A stretch of 64,000 nucleotides of DNA, from assembly GCF_029784135.1 (NCBI RefSeq), contig NC_073745.1, forward strand, positions 63,890,218 through 63,954,217, read 5' to 3'. The translations under genes were made by a program, and so were the position numbers. The notes under the pieces were generated by a model. That model was not told the DNA's origin and did no database searches. It was given only the letters and a program-made list of their open reading frames with translations. The DNA comes from Toxorhynchites rutilus septentrionalis (lineage: Eukaryota; Arthropoda; Insecta; Diptera; Culicidae). Shown one piece after another: positions 10,987-21,850 of the stretch; position 1 is the stretch's first letter, and every line of letters begins with the position of its first letter.

Positions 10987-11465
10987 TTTAAAATAAAAAT
11001 GTTATTTATCAATCATACATAGGTATCCGTCTTTTCCGACTTTCCCCTACTTCTCAAACCCGATCTACAGTTTAATTCTGGTGAAATATACTGGGATTTC
11101 TTATCTTTAAGTTTAATTTTTAAATATGATTATACAAAATTAGTTGATGCTTTAAACTCCATATCTGAATGTCAAACATTAAATATGTGATTTCTGAATC
11201 AAAAACTAAAATTATGAATCTAATGAAACTTGAATTGAAATCTTGGACGCAAATTTCTAATCTTTGTCTGTATCTCGTATATTATATCATTTATATTTCA
11301 GTTATTTTGCATTCTTCACAATTTAATGTTGTACACTATTATATTATTCTCTATTTACCCTTTTACCCTATTTTTTTTACCCTTAATATTGTATTGTTTG
11401 CTCTTTTTCCTTCTTCATTCACTTTCTCATCTTTTATTTTGTTCGTTCTTCAATCTTTTGACGTA
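10987..11465. other. AT-rich stretch, no gene seen
   Basis: AAT-rich sequence. The 119-codon open frame at 11169-11528 is hydrophobic and low in complexity and overlaps the start of a repeat, so I do not call it a gene. Confidence 0.45.
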
Positions 11466-12225
11466 TGGCTACGACTTTCAGTAAGGATGCCAAATCAGAA
11501 ATCAAATCAGATTTTTTTTTCGAAATAATGCTAACGCTAAAAACTATTTCTGCTGCGAACAGATTTTATTGGTTTGCATACCAATCGAATCGGAAAATCT
11601 CAGATTGGTTCGATATGCTATATATTACAATCCTCTAGTCTGTAAATGGTCGAAATTTCTGAGGGCCCCCTCAATTTTCTACCAAAGAGTTATTTGAAAT
11701 ATTCCGATGAATTTTAAAATAATACCCGTAGTGACAGACGAGCGAATTGAATAAAATACAGATAAACTTCTATATAACGTACATTCCACTTTCAAAATTG
11801 TACGTTGTATCGAATTGTACGTTATATCGAAGCATAATAAAGTACTCACAAACGTAGTCTATAATACATTATTGTGTTGCTGTTTTAGTAAAATTGAACT
11901 GAGTAACTTCAATCAGAAGACGAAGACAGCCTTTCTCATGATGTTTCCTTTCGTACTGTTGATTAAAACTTGATTCATTCAGAATCCGGAATGTCAAAAC
12001 CAGCTGTATTTCGGGATTGATTGAAGGTACAGAACTTGTTTTAGCATCACAATACAGATAATTCATTGTTCTATCAGAAAAAAAATATTGAAATTTTTTT
12101 TCCTTCACACTTTGGAAATGTGTACGTTATATCGAGTGACGTTATATCGAGGGTACGTTATATCGAAGATTCCCTGTACTTACGAAGTCCTACGTTAACA
12201 ATGCGGACGTAATTCCCAACAAAGA
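11466..12225 (+). mobile_element. family D repeat remnant, interrupted by a MITE
   Basis: Starts GGCTACGACTTTCAGTAAGGATGCCAAATCAGAA and shares CTGCTGCGAACAGATTTT and GCTATATATTACAATCC with the copies at 40037 and 46010-46170. It resumes after the MITE as AAGTCCTACGTTAACAATGCGG (12185), the shared 3' tail. With the MITE (11759-12176) removed, the two parts form one ~340 bp repeat. Confidence 0.6.
11759..12176. mobile_element. 418 bp MITE with TA duplication (pogo/Tigger-like ends)
   Basis: Imperfect terminal inverted repeats: the left end CAGATAAACTTCTATATAACG pairs with the right end, whose inverse is CAGGGAATCTTCGATATAACG. CGATATAACGTAC is also repeated subterminally (11803-11830 and 12120-12165). 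TA lies on both sides (11757-11758 and 12177-12178). It contains no transposase. CAG-starting ends, TA duplication and subterminal repeats are usual for pogo/Tigger-type MITEs; that assignment is inference. Confidence 0.7.
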
Positions 12226-14250
12226 TTTTTTTAGATATTATAAAATATTTTAAAATATTTTGAGAAAAGAAAGTATCAAGATTAGATACAAAATCATCCA
12301 TGAACACTTCATCCTGTTAGCTAGATGTCCAAGAATGAATTTCGAAAAATGTCTTGCACATTTCAGAGAAATCATCGTCGTTGGTGGGGAAACGAGAATA
12401 ACTGTTGGGAGAGGGCGTATTTTCCTAAACTGTTAATCCAATAGAACAAAGTATGAAATATATAGAAAAACGATTATTTGAGAAGTTTGAATAGAATAAT
12501 CTTTTTTAACAATCATTTAATTTTTCAGTTAGAGCCACATTTTTCCATGGAATTTATCCTGGAGTGTCTTACTGTTCGACTTGAAATTTCACATTTACGA
12601 TTTAAGATTCACAATGTGAGAAATTTGAAATTTGATTCAATACGACTATGATACGACAATTATATTCATGTAGTAAATATAACTAAGAACGAAAATAGTG
12701 ACTCTAACAAAGACGGTGTCTCTAAGAGAACCAATCAACCACAAGTGTGAAGCATAAACTCGACAGTTTCCTTCAGCTGGGACTGGATAGAACATGACCT
12801 CACACAGAAATCCAATTAGTGTCGCACAAAGTGGGTATAAATCACTGTAGTAATCATCCATTTTCTATAAAATTCTGCATATTGTCCCATTCAACTTCGT
12901 AGCTCGAGGGATCTGTCTAGCGTTATAATGATGTATCTCATTCATGGCAGGAACTTCGTTTCAGATAGTTCCTTTTTTGTTGTCCCACTGTTGTTTTCCT
13001 TTTACTGCGAACGTGAAAGAGTCCCGGACGAAAGTTCCTCATTCAGTCTTTGACTTATTCTAATGCAAAAATGACGGTGCCGTGCGCACGTGCACTATTA
13101 CCTCATTCATATCCACCCTTCACATACGTTGCCACGTCGTGAATTTTTGATCCCCGGAACGCGTGTCCCGTGTTTCCAGCACTTTGCTATCATAACTTTG
13201 GAAAACACCTTCCCATCCACGGGGCGGCAAAACGCTCGTGGAAATATAGAAATGTCATTCCGAGAAGGAGCAGCACACATACGCGCGGGGGCGTACGGAA
13301 CCGCATTTCCATAATCCGCTGACATCTGCATCTCGGCCACCCCTCCTCAGTGTAACTTGCTTCAGTTCGAAGGAAACACGCACAAAAGACAGAATGAACT
13401 TCCAGGAGCGAGGATAATGATGAGGGATTTCTAAGCAAGATATGATCCCTGACAGGAGGAATTTTACAAAAGCAAATTGGAGTAAAGTGAACACGCAGGA
13501 ACAGGCAAGCACAGAAAAAATTCCCTCAACTGTCGAGAAAAGGCATAGACAATGACTTCGATGGTTTACTAATAGTTACGGCAAGGATAGCCCGCCCGCC
13601 TAGGGGAAGCTCCAACGGTGCGAGATGATTGCAAGCGGATGTGTTCCACAATTTGTTCCGAGTCAGTAGATTTCTTGGGGACTATGGCAAACGACAACAA
13701 GGGGAGTACAAAAAAAAACCCTCTCACAAACACAGCAGGGATCATCCTTTTCCTGTCTATTGAATGGAGTCGCTGTTTCTTTCCCCTGTTATCCTCACTG
13801 TGGCAAATTAGTGTGAAACACAAGAAGCTTCTGCAAAGATTAATTATGAATATTTTCGGGGAAAAAGGTTATCCGGATATTGAAAGGGGTTTTGGGATGG
13901 TGTTGAAAATTGAACCGACCGTTAAGTTCAATGTGAGAGCTTATCCGAAAATTTTATCTGGATTATAATCAATCTTAATCAATATCCTTGTCAGAATCAT
14001 TGTAGAACCAAACCCGTTCTAAAATGTTTTTCAATGTCTACAACGGGAACTGTATTCAGATAAATAATTCAACCAAATCTCAACCCAACGCGGATCACAA
14101 ATTACCATTCATGCTGATAAATTATGCATGTTGCAAATAAGTTCAACGGTGATGAAAATCATGGATTTCCGACATAGTTCAATTCTATTACCACGCAATT
14201 CGCTTCGCTTTCACAGACAAACAAATTGTCCTTGAGTGTAACCTACGCAG
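12226..14250. other. mostly unique non-coding sequence
   Basis: The part at 12900-13950 has higher GC than the surrounding DNA. No open frame exceeds 116 codons and none shows a family motif. It may hold regulatory sequence of a neighbouring gene, but nothing in the sequence shows it. Confidence 0.4.
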
Positions 14251-14339
14251 CTTTAAAATAGGTGAAACAGAATAGGAAAATTTGTGAGAAAAAAATCTAA
14301 TCCTCTAAAATCTGAAGAGATTATACCGGAAAGCAAACA

Positions 14340-15110
14340 TTTGAAAACCTCAAATTGATATCGAAAATTGAACATTCGAGATCTGGGATTTAAGGTTTTG
14401 GATAATAAGATTTTGGAATTCCTAGAATTGAAATTCGGAACGGAATATTTGAATTCGGGCATTCTGAATTATGAATTATGAGAGAATTATGAGAATGATG
14501 AACTGGAAATCTACCATCTGGAATCTTAATTGGGAATATAAATTGGGAAATCTAAGTTTGAAATTTAGAATTGAGACATCCAACATTCAGAATACCAAAT
14601 CTTCTATTTCATATCAGTAAAACTAAAATTTGCAATTTGGGATGCGTAATTTAGAATTGAGAATCTGAAATTAGAAATAATGGATCTGAAAATTCATCAA
14701 CAGATTCCTACCGTTATTTGTAATCGAAAAACATGAAAACGGAATATGAAATCTGAGACGAGCATCTGGAAATCGAAATCAGAAATCTGAAAGTTAAAAT
14801 CGGAAAAAAGTAAGAAAATTGAAGCTTGGGATTCTCGAATCTGAAAATTTTATATCGCAAATCTAAAATTTGAGAATCGAAATCGGGAATTCGGTCATAA
14901 AACCAGAATTTTGAGAATTGGAATTCGAAATCGGAAGTTTGAATTTCCAAACGGAAATCGATATTTGAAATTTGAATTAAGAATATGGAATCCAAGATTT
15001 AGAATCGCGAATTTTATGTCAAAAAATTTAAACTCGCAATTCGAATTACGTAACTCAGAAATCGAGAATATGAATTTGGAAAGCGAAAATCTTAGAATTT
15101 TGAGCCAGAA
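14340..15110. repeat. low-complexity block of diverged GAAATCTGAAAT-type motifs
   Basis: Short words such as GAATTTGGAAT, GAAATCTGAAAT and GGAAATCTAAG recur irregularly every 8-15 bases. This gives open but meaningless frames rich in Phe, Arg, Ile and Ser. The same composition returns at 15850-16320, after the inserted palindromic element. Confidence 0.75.
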
Positions 15111-15130
15111 AACTGCAGTTTATCATAGAG

Positions 15131-15841
15131 CAATTCCATACCAAATTGGCCAAAAACAGCAAATTATTTCCCGACCCTCTCTGATTTTTTCGAAACTTGA
15201 TACTTATGACGGAAGCTGACCCAAAATCAGAATTTTCATTGTCACATGACCAATTTAAATTGGGACTGATTTTTTGAAAAGGGTGTATTCAAGATCATTT
15301 TTTTTTTCAAAAAATCGTATCTGTTCTAGGAAAAAAACGTTATACATGTTTTTCATGTTGAATCGCATTTAGATTCTATTTTCCCTATTACTTTTTTTGA
15401 ATGGTTACGTTTCCACGAAATATATGTATACTTTTCCAAAATTAATATCTCCATTTTGGTGAGTCCGACATGGCACCACTATACGTCAAACATTGTTAAA
15501 TTAGAAGGGCTTTCCATTAAGAATACACAAACGAAATCAAAGGGAGGAGGTTGTTTTGAGATATAAAAGTTTTTAATATTAAATTCAATTTTTGATTTTT
15601 TTTCTCACAGTGCATTAAAAATGTTATTTTTCCTAAAGAGTTTTGTAAAATTTGAGTAAAATTAGTCAAACAATTTTTTTTTTATCAGACATCTAGATTT
15701 TCAGACACGATTTTTGAAAGAAATATCTATGATTTTGAATACGCCCTTTTAAAAAATCAGTCGTAATTTAAATTGATCGAAGTTTCGAAAAAAAAACAGA
15801 GAGGGTCGAATCAGCGACCGGTCGAATTGGCGTGGAATTGT
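15131..15841. mobile_element. foldback/MITE element inside the low-complexity block
   Basis: The left end CAATTCCATACCAAATTGGCC and then CGACCCTCTCTGATTTTTTCG are mirrored at the right by ACAGAGAGGGTCG and GGCGTGGAATTG. Inner arms also pair, for example GGGTGTATTCAAGATCATT against the inverse of ATGATTTTGAATACGCCC. No coding sequence. It separates two halves of the same low-complexity repeat, consistent with insertion. Confidence 0.75.
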
Positions 15842-15849
15842 TCCATAGG

Positions 15850-16320
15850 AAACTTTGATACTGAAATCTAGTATTATCAAAACGAAATCCAGAAAATCCA
15901 GCAATTATTATCGCATGTTAGGAATCTAGAATCCGGAAAATTTAAGTCGGAAATCTAAAATTTCTAAATCTCAAATTGGAATTGGAAACTTAACGTTCGA
16001 AATCGGAAATTTGATGAAAGGAATGTTGTATTCCTAGATTTAGTACCCTGAATCGGACATTTAAAATCGGGAATACAAAACCTGTAGTCTCTAAATCGAA
16101 AAGGTATGTCTGAAATTTCTAATCTGGTGTCTAAAATTTGATACGGAAATGTTAGATTTCGAATCTGACATCTGAAATTAGTTAACATGAATCTGAAATT
16201 TGAAGTCGAAAATCTGTAATCAGAAATTGGAATCGAATTCTGAAGTTTTCAGAAATTTTGAGTCCAAATTTGAAATTAAGAATTGGTAATCCAAAGTTTT
16301 ATATTGGAAAGTCTCAATTC
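15850..16320. repeat. second half of the GAAATCTGAAAT-type low-complexity block
   Basis: Same irregular motif use as 14340-15110, for example AATCGGAAATTTGATG and GTCTAAAATTTGATACGG. Confidence 0.7.
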
Positions 16321-16579
16321 AAAGCTTAGTATCGACAAACGTCAATTAGGTGCCGCGAATTTAGGATTAGAAAAAAAACATTCTGGATTTTTTTTTCTAT
16401 TTTCTTGGCAGCTGGCTTTAGTGACCAATATCTCCTGTAATATCGATCATACAATTTCAAATTTAGGCTCGTTGTAAAGGTGACATTTCACACTAAAAAA
16501 ATATGTTGGTGTTTTTTATTTGTTCCATTCAGTTGTGAGTGTCAGGGTGTTAAGAGTGCACAATGGTCAAGAAGGTCCA

Positions 16580-17340
16580 TTTAAGTGGAAATTAGCATTT
16601 AGAGTTATCGACAGTTATTCTCTAGACAAAAACTGTCTTCGACAATGTTTTTGTTGTTTTATAGAGCGCTCATTTTTATGTAGTCAAAAATAGGGTGAGC
16701 AGAGTTGCCGATGAAGTAAAAAATATAACTTTCTTATCTCTACAGATAGAGGTAAATTTACTTCGATAATGTTGCAGCCTCAGTTATTTTGAGACATCTT
16801 TGTAGAACAAACTTTTTTTCTTTCTTTCACTTAAAATAACCGATATAGCGCTTTTTTATAAGTTGCGTTAGGGTCACCATTGAAAAAAAGGTTTTTTTGC
16901 TCTAACTTTTATATTTTAAATTCTACTGTCTTCGAAAGACTTTTAGAGCTTACTAATACAAGCATTTTGCGATGCAGAACTTGACAACATCTGAACTCTA
17001 CTCAAAGATATTGATATTTCTTATCAAAAAATACACTTCCTTCATTCTAAAGAACATATTTCACTCTACATAATGTAAGATTTCCAAAACAATGTTATTT
17101 TCTGTATTTGAGTAAATTAAAATTGAAATCATGAGTTTTTGGGTCAAAAACCATCAATAACTTTGAGTAGGATTAAGATATTGACAAGTTCTGCATCGCA
17201 AAATGTTAGTCTTGTTGAGCTCTGAAAGTTTTGATGTAGAATTTGAAACATAAAATTTGAGTTAGAGAAAAAAACCGCTTTTTTTCCATTTTGCAACAAA
17301 ACGGTGCATATTTAACCCAAATCGGACAATTCCAAGCATA
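16580..17340. repeat. dispersed palindromic repeat, copy 1
   Basis: The words GGAAATTAGCATTTAGAG, AAAACTGTCTTCGACAA and TCTTATCTCTACAGATAGAGG recur in the same order at 24208-24370. The inner part is an inverted repeat centred near 17080: TTTTGCGATGCAGAACTTGACAA on the left against TTGACAAGTTCTGCATCGCAAAA on the right, with flanking arms. No coding sequence. Confidence 0.75.
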
Positions 17341-17865
17341 ATAAATAAAGTTTTGAAATTCACCCAAAAATAATGGATTTCTTTTTCTCCATCCTAATTT
17401 TCCACTTTTGATACGTTTCCGAATGAGTCAGGTTCATATGCCAAAAAAATATGAAAAACAATCGGAAAGTTGAGACGACGTAGAAAATTAGAAAGCTGTG
17501 TACGTAGCGAATTCTTTCTCATTCTTTCAAATAAAAATGATTTGGTGTCCGTATTTAACGATTCAACTCGAGAACGTTTCAGTGGATTCGGATGATTATT
17601 TTTAGGTTTGACACGTTTTGGTCTGTATCAGGTTTACATGTTGGCATGACTGTTCTGGAATTCAAGCATATTGTCGCAAAAACATATAATCATATGAAAA
17701 CATAGCTTTTTGAAAAGGACCTTATTCCTACAAAAAACAAACTAACTTAAAAACTATGAGACCTACAAAATATTGGTCAAAGAATGAATGAAGAATGTAG
17801 GAAATCGTTTGAAAATTATTATTTTAATAATTTCTAATCATTTTTCTCAAAAACGCATAGTTCTA
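17341..17865. other. non-coding stretch preceding the LINE
   Basis: AT-rich. The part at 17690-17865 (AACTTAAAAACTATGAGACCTACAAAATATT) resembles arms of the palindromic element at 41384-43000, so the LINE appears to have landed in or beside an older repeat. Confidence 0.45.
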
Positions 17866-20800
17866 GAATTTGGAAAGGGCCTGGCCGGGTAAGGGAGTAA
17901 AAAGCGCCCCCAACCCAAATAACTTGCTGTATGGCAAATATTTTATAGGATATCAAATAAGAAATTTTGACGAGGTTCAACATCAACAAAGGAGATACAC
18001 CCAGAAAATGGAGCTACGTTCACGAAGAATACTCAGAATGCGATCGCCCGAGGAGGGTCCCCGAACTGGAGCTGGTCCTGGAACGGGCGTAAGAGCGAGC
18101 GGCCAGCGGCTGGAGGGCGATGTGCAAGAGCGGGCCACCAGCCGGGTTCAACCCGAAGAGCTACCGCCACACGGAAACAGCAGCCATCGACATCACCAAC
18201 GAAACGCTGCGCCTACGAGGCGTGTTGCGACTGTCAGACGACAGTCGTCCACACTTGTGGGTACTACTAGGCGACGGATCATGTGGACACATGAAATGAA
18301 TGAATTCGTGATCCGCGCCTATTACATCTGCACTGCTTTGGAGACGGACATGAGCGGTCGCCCTCGAATACTCGCAATGTTCGAGGAAGCGTATCCAGAG
18401 TTCGTCGGGAGGCTTGGCCAAAACGCGATGAACGCGAGGCGTAGAGCGATTGTACGCAACAATATGCTCTCCCAAACGCAAGTCGACGAGATCAAGCAGC
18501 AGGTGCAGAGAGAACTAAGCTCCAGAACAAGCAGAGCAAGCGATGTGTCGAGACGAAGTTCAGTACGGCTGAGCAATTCATTCGCGAGTGGTGCACGCGA
18601 ATCAGCACCAGTGGAGGCCACAGTACAACAACCCCCTGAGCCGGAAGATCCACAGCCAGATCAACAACTACTACGCGATCTGGTCTTCCATTACGACGAG
18701 GCGATCTCACAGTTCCGCGACACGGACCCTTTGTCGCGCCCCAGGATCCCGAAGTTGCAGCATTCCCGCAGGCTGACAAGTGCAGTAAAGCTCATGAACG
18801 AGCACGTTCTTCCGCTGCACTTGGTCGATGCTGAGAACATGGAGGAGCTGCAACTGAAAGTTTACTGTGCTGCTGTGGCGACCGCCAAAAGTTTAGGATA
18901 CCGTATTAGGCCAAGAGGCGGACTGCTCCAACATCTCCGTGAAAGGCGTGAGCCTCCATGGCGAAGGAGATTGGAGCAACGGATCCTAAACAAGCGCGCC
19001 GCAATTGGAAGACTGATGGCGTACAAAAGAGGCAGCAGATCGGCGAAATTATGTCGCCAAGTTGCTGTGATCGTGCGGCCTACTGAACTTCGCCAGCTGG
19101 GAGCTCACCAGCTGACGGAAAAACTCGACACACTGGTACAGCAATTGAGCGTTCTAACTAAACGGCTGAAACGTTACTCTGACTCTGCAAAGCGCCAGGA
19201 ACAAAATCGGATGTTCAGAGATAACGAAAAAGCGTTCTACGACCACATTAGCGACGAGAAGCCCGACTACCGCGAAGGTTTGCCAGATATTAGCGATGTG
19301 ACGAACTTCTGGGCTGGTATTTGGGAGACCCCAGTACAACATCGCGACGGGCAAATGTGGTTAAGACGGGAGGAGGAGAGTTGTGGTGAAATTGGAGAGA
19401 TGCCAGCTATCATCGTCGAAGAGAACGATGTCCGCGAAGCCTCGCGGTACCTGAGGAACTGGGCAGCACCGGGCCCCGATGGTGTTCAGAACTTCTGGCA
19501 CAAGAAGCTGACCGTCGCACATCAAAAGATAGCTGAGTGCTTCAACAAGGTGCTACGTGACCCACACAACCTCCCTGAATTCGCCACCCGTGGCGTAACA
19601 TTCCTCCTACCGAAAGACAGCAACACATTGAACCCATCAAAGTACAGGCCGATAACGTGCCTATCGAGTCTGTACAAGATATTAAGCAGCATCATAACCG
19701 CCAAAGTTTCTGCCCACTGCGAACAACACCATATCATCGCAGAAGAGCAGAAAGGATGCAGAAAAAATACGCATGGCTGCAAAGACCAGGCCATCATCGA
19801 CGCAGCCATAGTCGGCCAGGCGGTTTATAATCAGCGGAACCTAAGCATGGCCTATATCGATTACAGGAAGGCTTATGACTCCATACCTCACTCGTTTCTC
19901 GTCCGGGTATTGGAGCTCTACAAAATTGATCCCGTCGTCGTTAGGTTCCTGCAGCATGCGATGAGGCAGTGGAGCACGTCTCTGCACCTTAGTGATGGGG
20001 AAAATGTGTTGCAGTCTAGAACGCTGCAGATAAAGAGGGGGATATTCCAAGGCGACTCTTTCAGCCCGCTTTGGTTTTGTCTGGCACTGAACCCCCTCAG
20101 TAGGACGCTCAATAGAAACGGTCATGGCTATAAAATAAGGTATGGCGACGGCGCCCACGAAGAAGTGACCCATACCTTTTACATGGACGATCTCAAGGTC
20201 TACGCTGATTCACGTCAGCGTCTAGGTGTAGCTATCCGGGTTGTCGAAGACATAAGCAGGGACATTTGCATGGAGTTCGGCCTCGACAAGTGTCGCTGTG
20301 TCCACCTGCTGAAAGGACAACTTACCGAATCCGGAGGCTACGAGGTCTATGACGGCGAGTTTATAAGAGACATGGTTCGTGGCGAATCCTATAAATATCT
20401 TGGATTCCGACAGCTCACCGGGATTCGCCACTCCGACATCAAGACGGAGCTGCGAGACAAGTTCTTGAGTCGAGTGAACTGTGTCCTGAGGACTTTCCTC
20501 AACGCGGGGAACAAGGTACGCGCGATCAACACATTCGCGGTTCCCCTGCTGACCTTCAGTTTTGGTGTAGTCAAATGGAGCAAAACTAACCTAGAGGACC
20601 TTGAGAGGAGGATGAGGAAAGCATTCAAAGAGGCCGGAATGCACCATCCTCAATCGGCACTGGAGAGAGTTTCACTACCACGCAAAGAAGGGGGACTTGG
20701 AATCGTCGACATTTCTGCACTGTGTGTTGCCCAGGTACGACAACTGCGCGAGTACTTCGCAGAACGCGCCAACCAAAACGCGCTATACCGGGCTGTCTGC

Positions 20801-21850
20801 GCCGCCGACAGAGGATACAGCGCTCTGCACTTGGCGCAAGCGGAGTACCAACTCAACTGCAATCTGCAGACAGTGGAGGAGAAGATTGCAGCTTGGAAGC
20901 AGAAGGCAGTGCATGGTGCCCACCCCCATCAACTGGACCGGCCACACGTCGACAAGGCCGCATCTAATCTGTGGCTAACGCGTGGTGAACTCTCTTCAGT
21001 AGTAGAAGCCGACATGATAGCCATCCAGGACAGGATAATGCCGACGAGAAACTGCAGGCGGTACGTCTGGCATCAAGACGTTGATGACATTTGCCGGATG
21101 TGCCATCAACCAGGTGAAAACATAGAGCACATTATGGGAGGCTGTCCCGTTTTGGCCAACGCAGCCTACACCGAGCGCCACAACAACGTGGCCCGTATTG
21201 TTCATCGACAACTGGCGCTCCAATGTGCTCTACTGGAAGACAACGTACCAAACTACCGGTACCTGCCTGCACCTGTCCTGGAAAATGACCGTTTCAAGCT
21301 GTACTGGGATCGCACTGTTCTGACCGACCTCTCGATCCACCACAACCGCCCAGATATAATGGTTTACGACAAGAGCGACCGCAAAGTCACCATCATCGAT
21401 GTCGCTATTCCACTGAACCAGAATCTGGAGGAGACCCACGGTCGCAAAATCTGCAAGTACCGACCATTGGCCGTGGAGCTCAAGGAACTGTGGGGGCTAA
21501 GGGAGGTCCCAAGAATTGTTCCAGTCGTTCTCTCTGGAACTGGAATTATCCCGAAGACACTTCTGGAAGCGCTAAAGGTGTTGAACATCGAGAAGGAATT
21601 GGCCGGCATCCAAAAGTCGGTCATCCTTAGCACCTGCGCGATTGTCCGACAATTCCTCGGTCAGGACTAAAACAGCACGAGCATGCAGATACGTGCATTC
21701 CGCAGAGCCTAGTCCCCCTTTGGCATTCAGAAGCCCGGGGGCAGGTGAAAATTCTGGCTAGGTTCGCCTAGTTAAGAAGTGAGATAAGTCTGCTAAAAAT
21801 ATAGTAAATTGTCTAAATTCTCATACAAAATAAAAATAATTAATCAATCA
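17866..21850 (+). mobile_element. non-LTR retrotransposon with REL endonuclease (R2 superclade, R4/Dong-like)
   Basis: A GC-richer block that begins abruptly near 17866 and ends near 21850. It encloses one long frame (18008-21670) and a ~170 bp 3' part that turns A/T-rich after 21790 (AAAATAAAAATAATTAATC). One ORF with reverse transcriptase, a CCHC knuckle and a C-terminal restriction-like endonuclease is the layout of the R2 superclade. I favour R4/Dong because of FYMDDLK at the active site and the GCRKNTHGCKDQ block, but this needs a tree. I could not identify a target duplication with confidence. Confidence 0.85.
18008..21670 (+). CDS. LINE polyprotein: reverse transcriptase and restriction-like endonuclease
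   Basis: A 1220-codon uninterrupted frame from the first ATG (18008). The frame stays open upstream to about 17870, but only a TTG could start there. The protein would nick a DNA target and reverse-transcribe the element RNA onto it (target-primed reverse transcription). Order of parts: a basic, Arg-rich N-terminus; a WTHEMNEFVIRAYY block near residues 95-130 that may be a DNA-binding Myb-like fold; fingers GPDGVQNFW near 488; motif A AYIDYRKAYDS with Asp618; motif B QGDSFSPLWFCLALNP near 680; motif C FYMDDLKVYA with Asp727/728; thumb with YKYLGF; a C-X2-C-X8-H-X4-C knuckle at 1029-1046; and the endonuclease core RPD-X14-D with Asp1116 and Asp1131, followed by KYRPLAVEL. All catalytic residues are present and nothing is broken, so the copy may be active or recently inserted. 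The R4/Dong clade is a best guess. Confidence 0.9.
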   Translation: MELRSRRILRMRSPEEGPRTGAGPGTGVRASGQRLEGDVQERATSRVQPEELPPHGNSSHRHHQRNAAPTRRVATVRRQSSTLVGTTRRRIMWTHEMNEFVIRAYYICTALETDMSGRPRILAMFEEAYPEFVGRLGQNAMNARRRAIVRNNMLSQTQVDEIKQQVQRELSSRTSRASDVSRRSSVRLSNSFASGARESAPVEATVQQPPEPEDPQPDQQLLRDLVFHYDEAISQFRDTDPLSRPRIPKLQHSRRLTSAVKLMNEHVLPLHLVDAENMEELQLKVYCAAVATAKSLGYRIRPRGGLLQHLRERREPPWRRRLEQRILNKRAAIGRLMAYKRGSRSAKLCRQVAVIVRPTELRQLGAHQLTEKLDTLVQQLSVLTKRLKRYSDSAKRQEQNRMFRDNEKAFYDHISDEKPDYREGLPDISDVTNFWAGIWETPVQHRDGQMWLRREEESCGEIGEMPAIIVEENDVREASRYLRNWAAPGPDGVQNFWHKKLTVAHQKIAECFNKVLRDPHNLPEFATRGVTFLLPKDSNTLNPSKYRPITCLSSLYKILSSIITAKVSAHCEQHHIIAEEQKGCRKNTHGCKDQAIIDAAIVGQAVYNQRNLSMAYIDYRKAYDSIPHSFLVRVLELYKIDPVVVRFLQHAMRQWSTSLHLSDGENVLQSRTLQIKRGIFQGDSFSPLWFCLALNPLSRTLNRNGHGYKIRYGDGAHEEVTHTFYMDDLKVYADSRQRLGVAIRVVEDISRDICMEFGLDKCRCVHLLKGQLTESGGYEVYDGEFIRDMVRGESYKYLGFRQLTGIRHSDIKTELRDKFLSRVNCVLRTFLNAGNKVRAINTFAVPLLTFSFGVVKWSKTNLEDLERRMRKAFKEAGMHHPQSALERVSLPRKEGGLGIVDISALCVAQVRQLREYFAERANQNALYRAVCAADRGYSALHLAQAEYQLNCNLQTVEEKIAAWKQKAVHGAHPHQLDRPHVDKAASNLWLTRGELSSVVEADMIAIQDRIMPTRNCRRYVWHQDVDDICRMCHQPGENIEHIMGGCPVLANAAYTERHNNVARIVHRQLALQCALLEDNVPNYRYLPAPVLENDRFKLYWDRTVLTDLSIHHNRPDIMVYDKSDRKVTIIDVAIPLNQNLEETHGRKICKYRPLAVELKELWGLREVPRIVPVVLSGTGIIPKTLLEALKVLNIEKELAGIQKSVILSTCAIVRQFLGQD

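Noticed and set aside
12646..12861. Minus-strand 71-codon frame (DLYPLCATLIGFLCEVMFYPV...) that recalls a segment of SLC25A46-like mitochondrial carriers.
   Set aside because: The likeness covers about 20 hydrophobic residues only. The next expected residues are absent, and I see no flanking exons or convincing splice sites.
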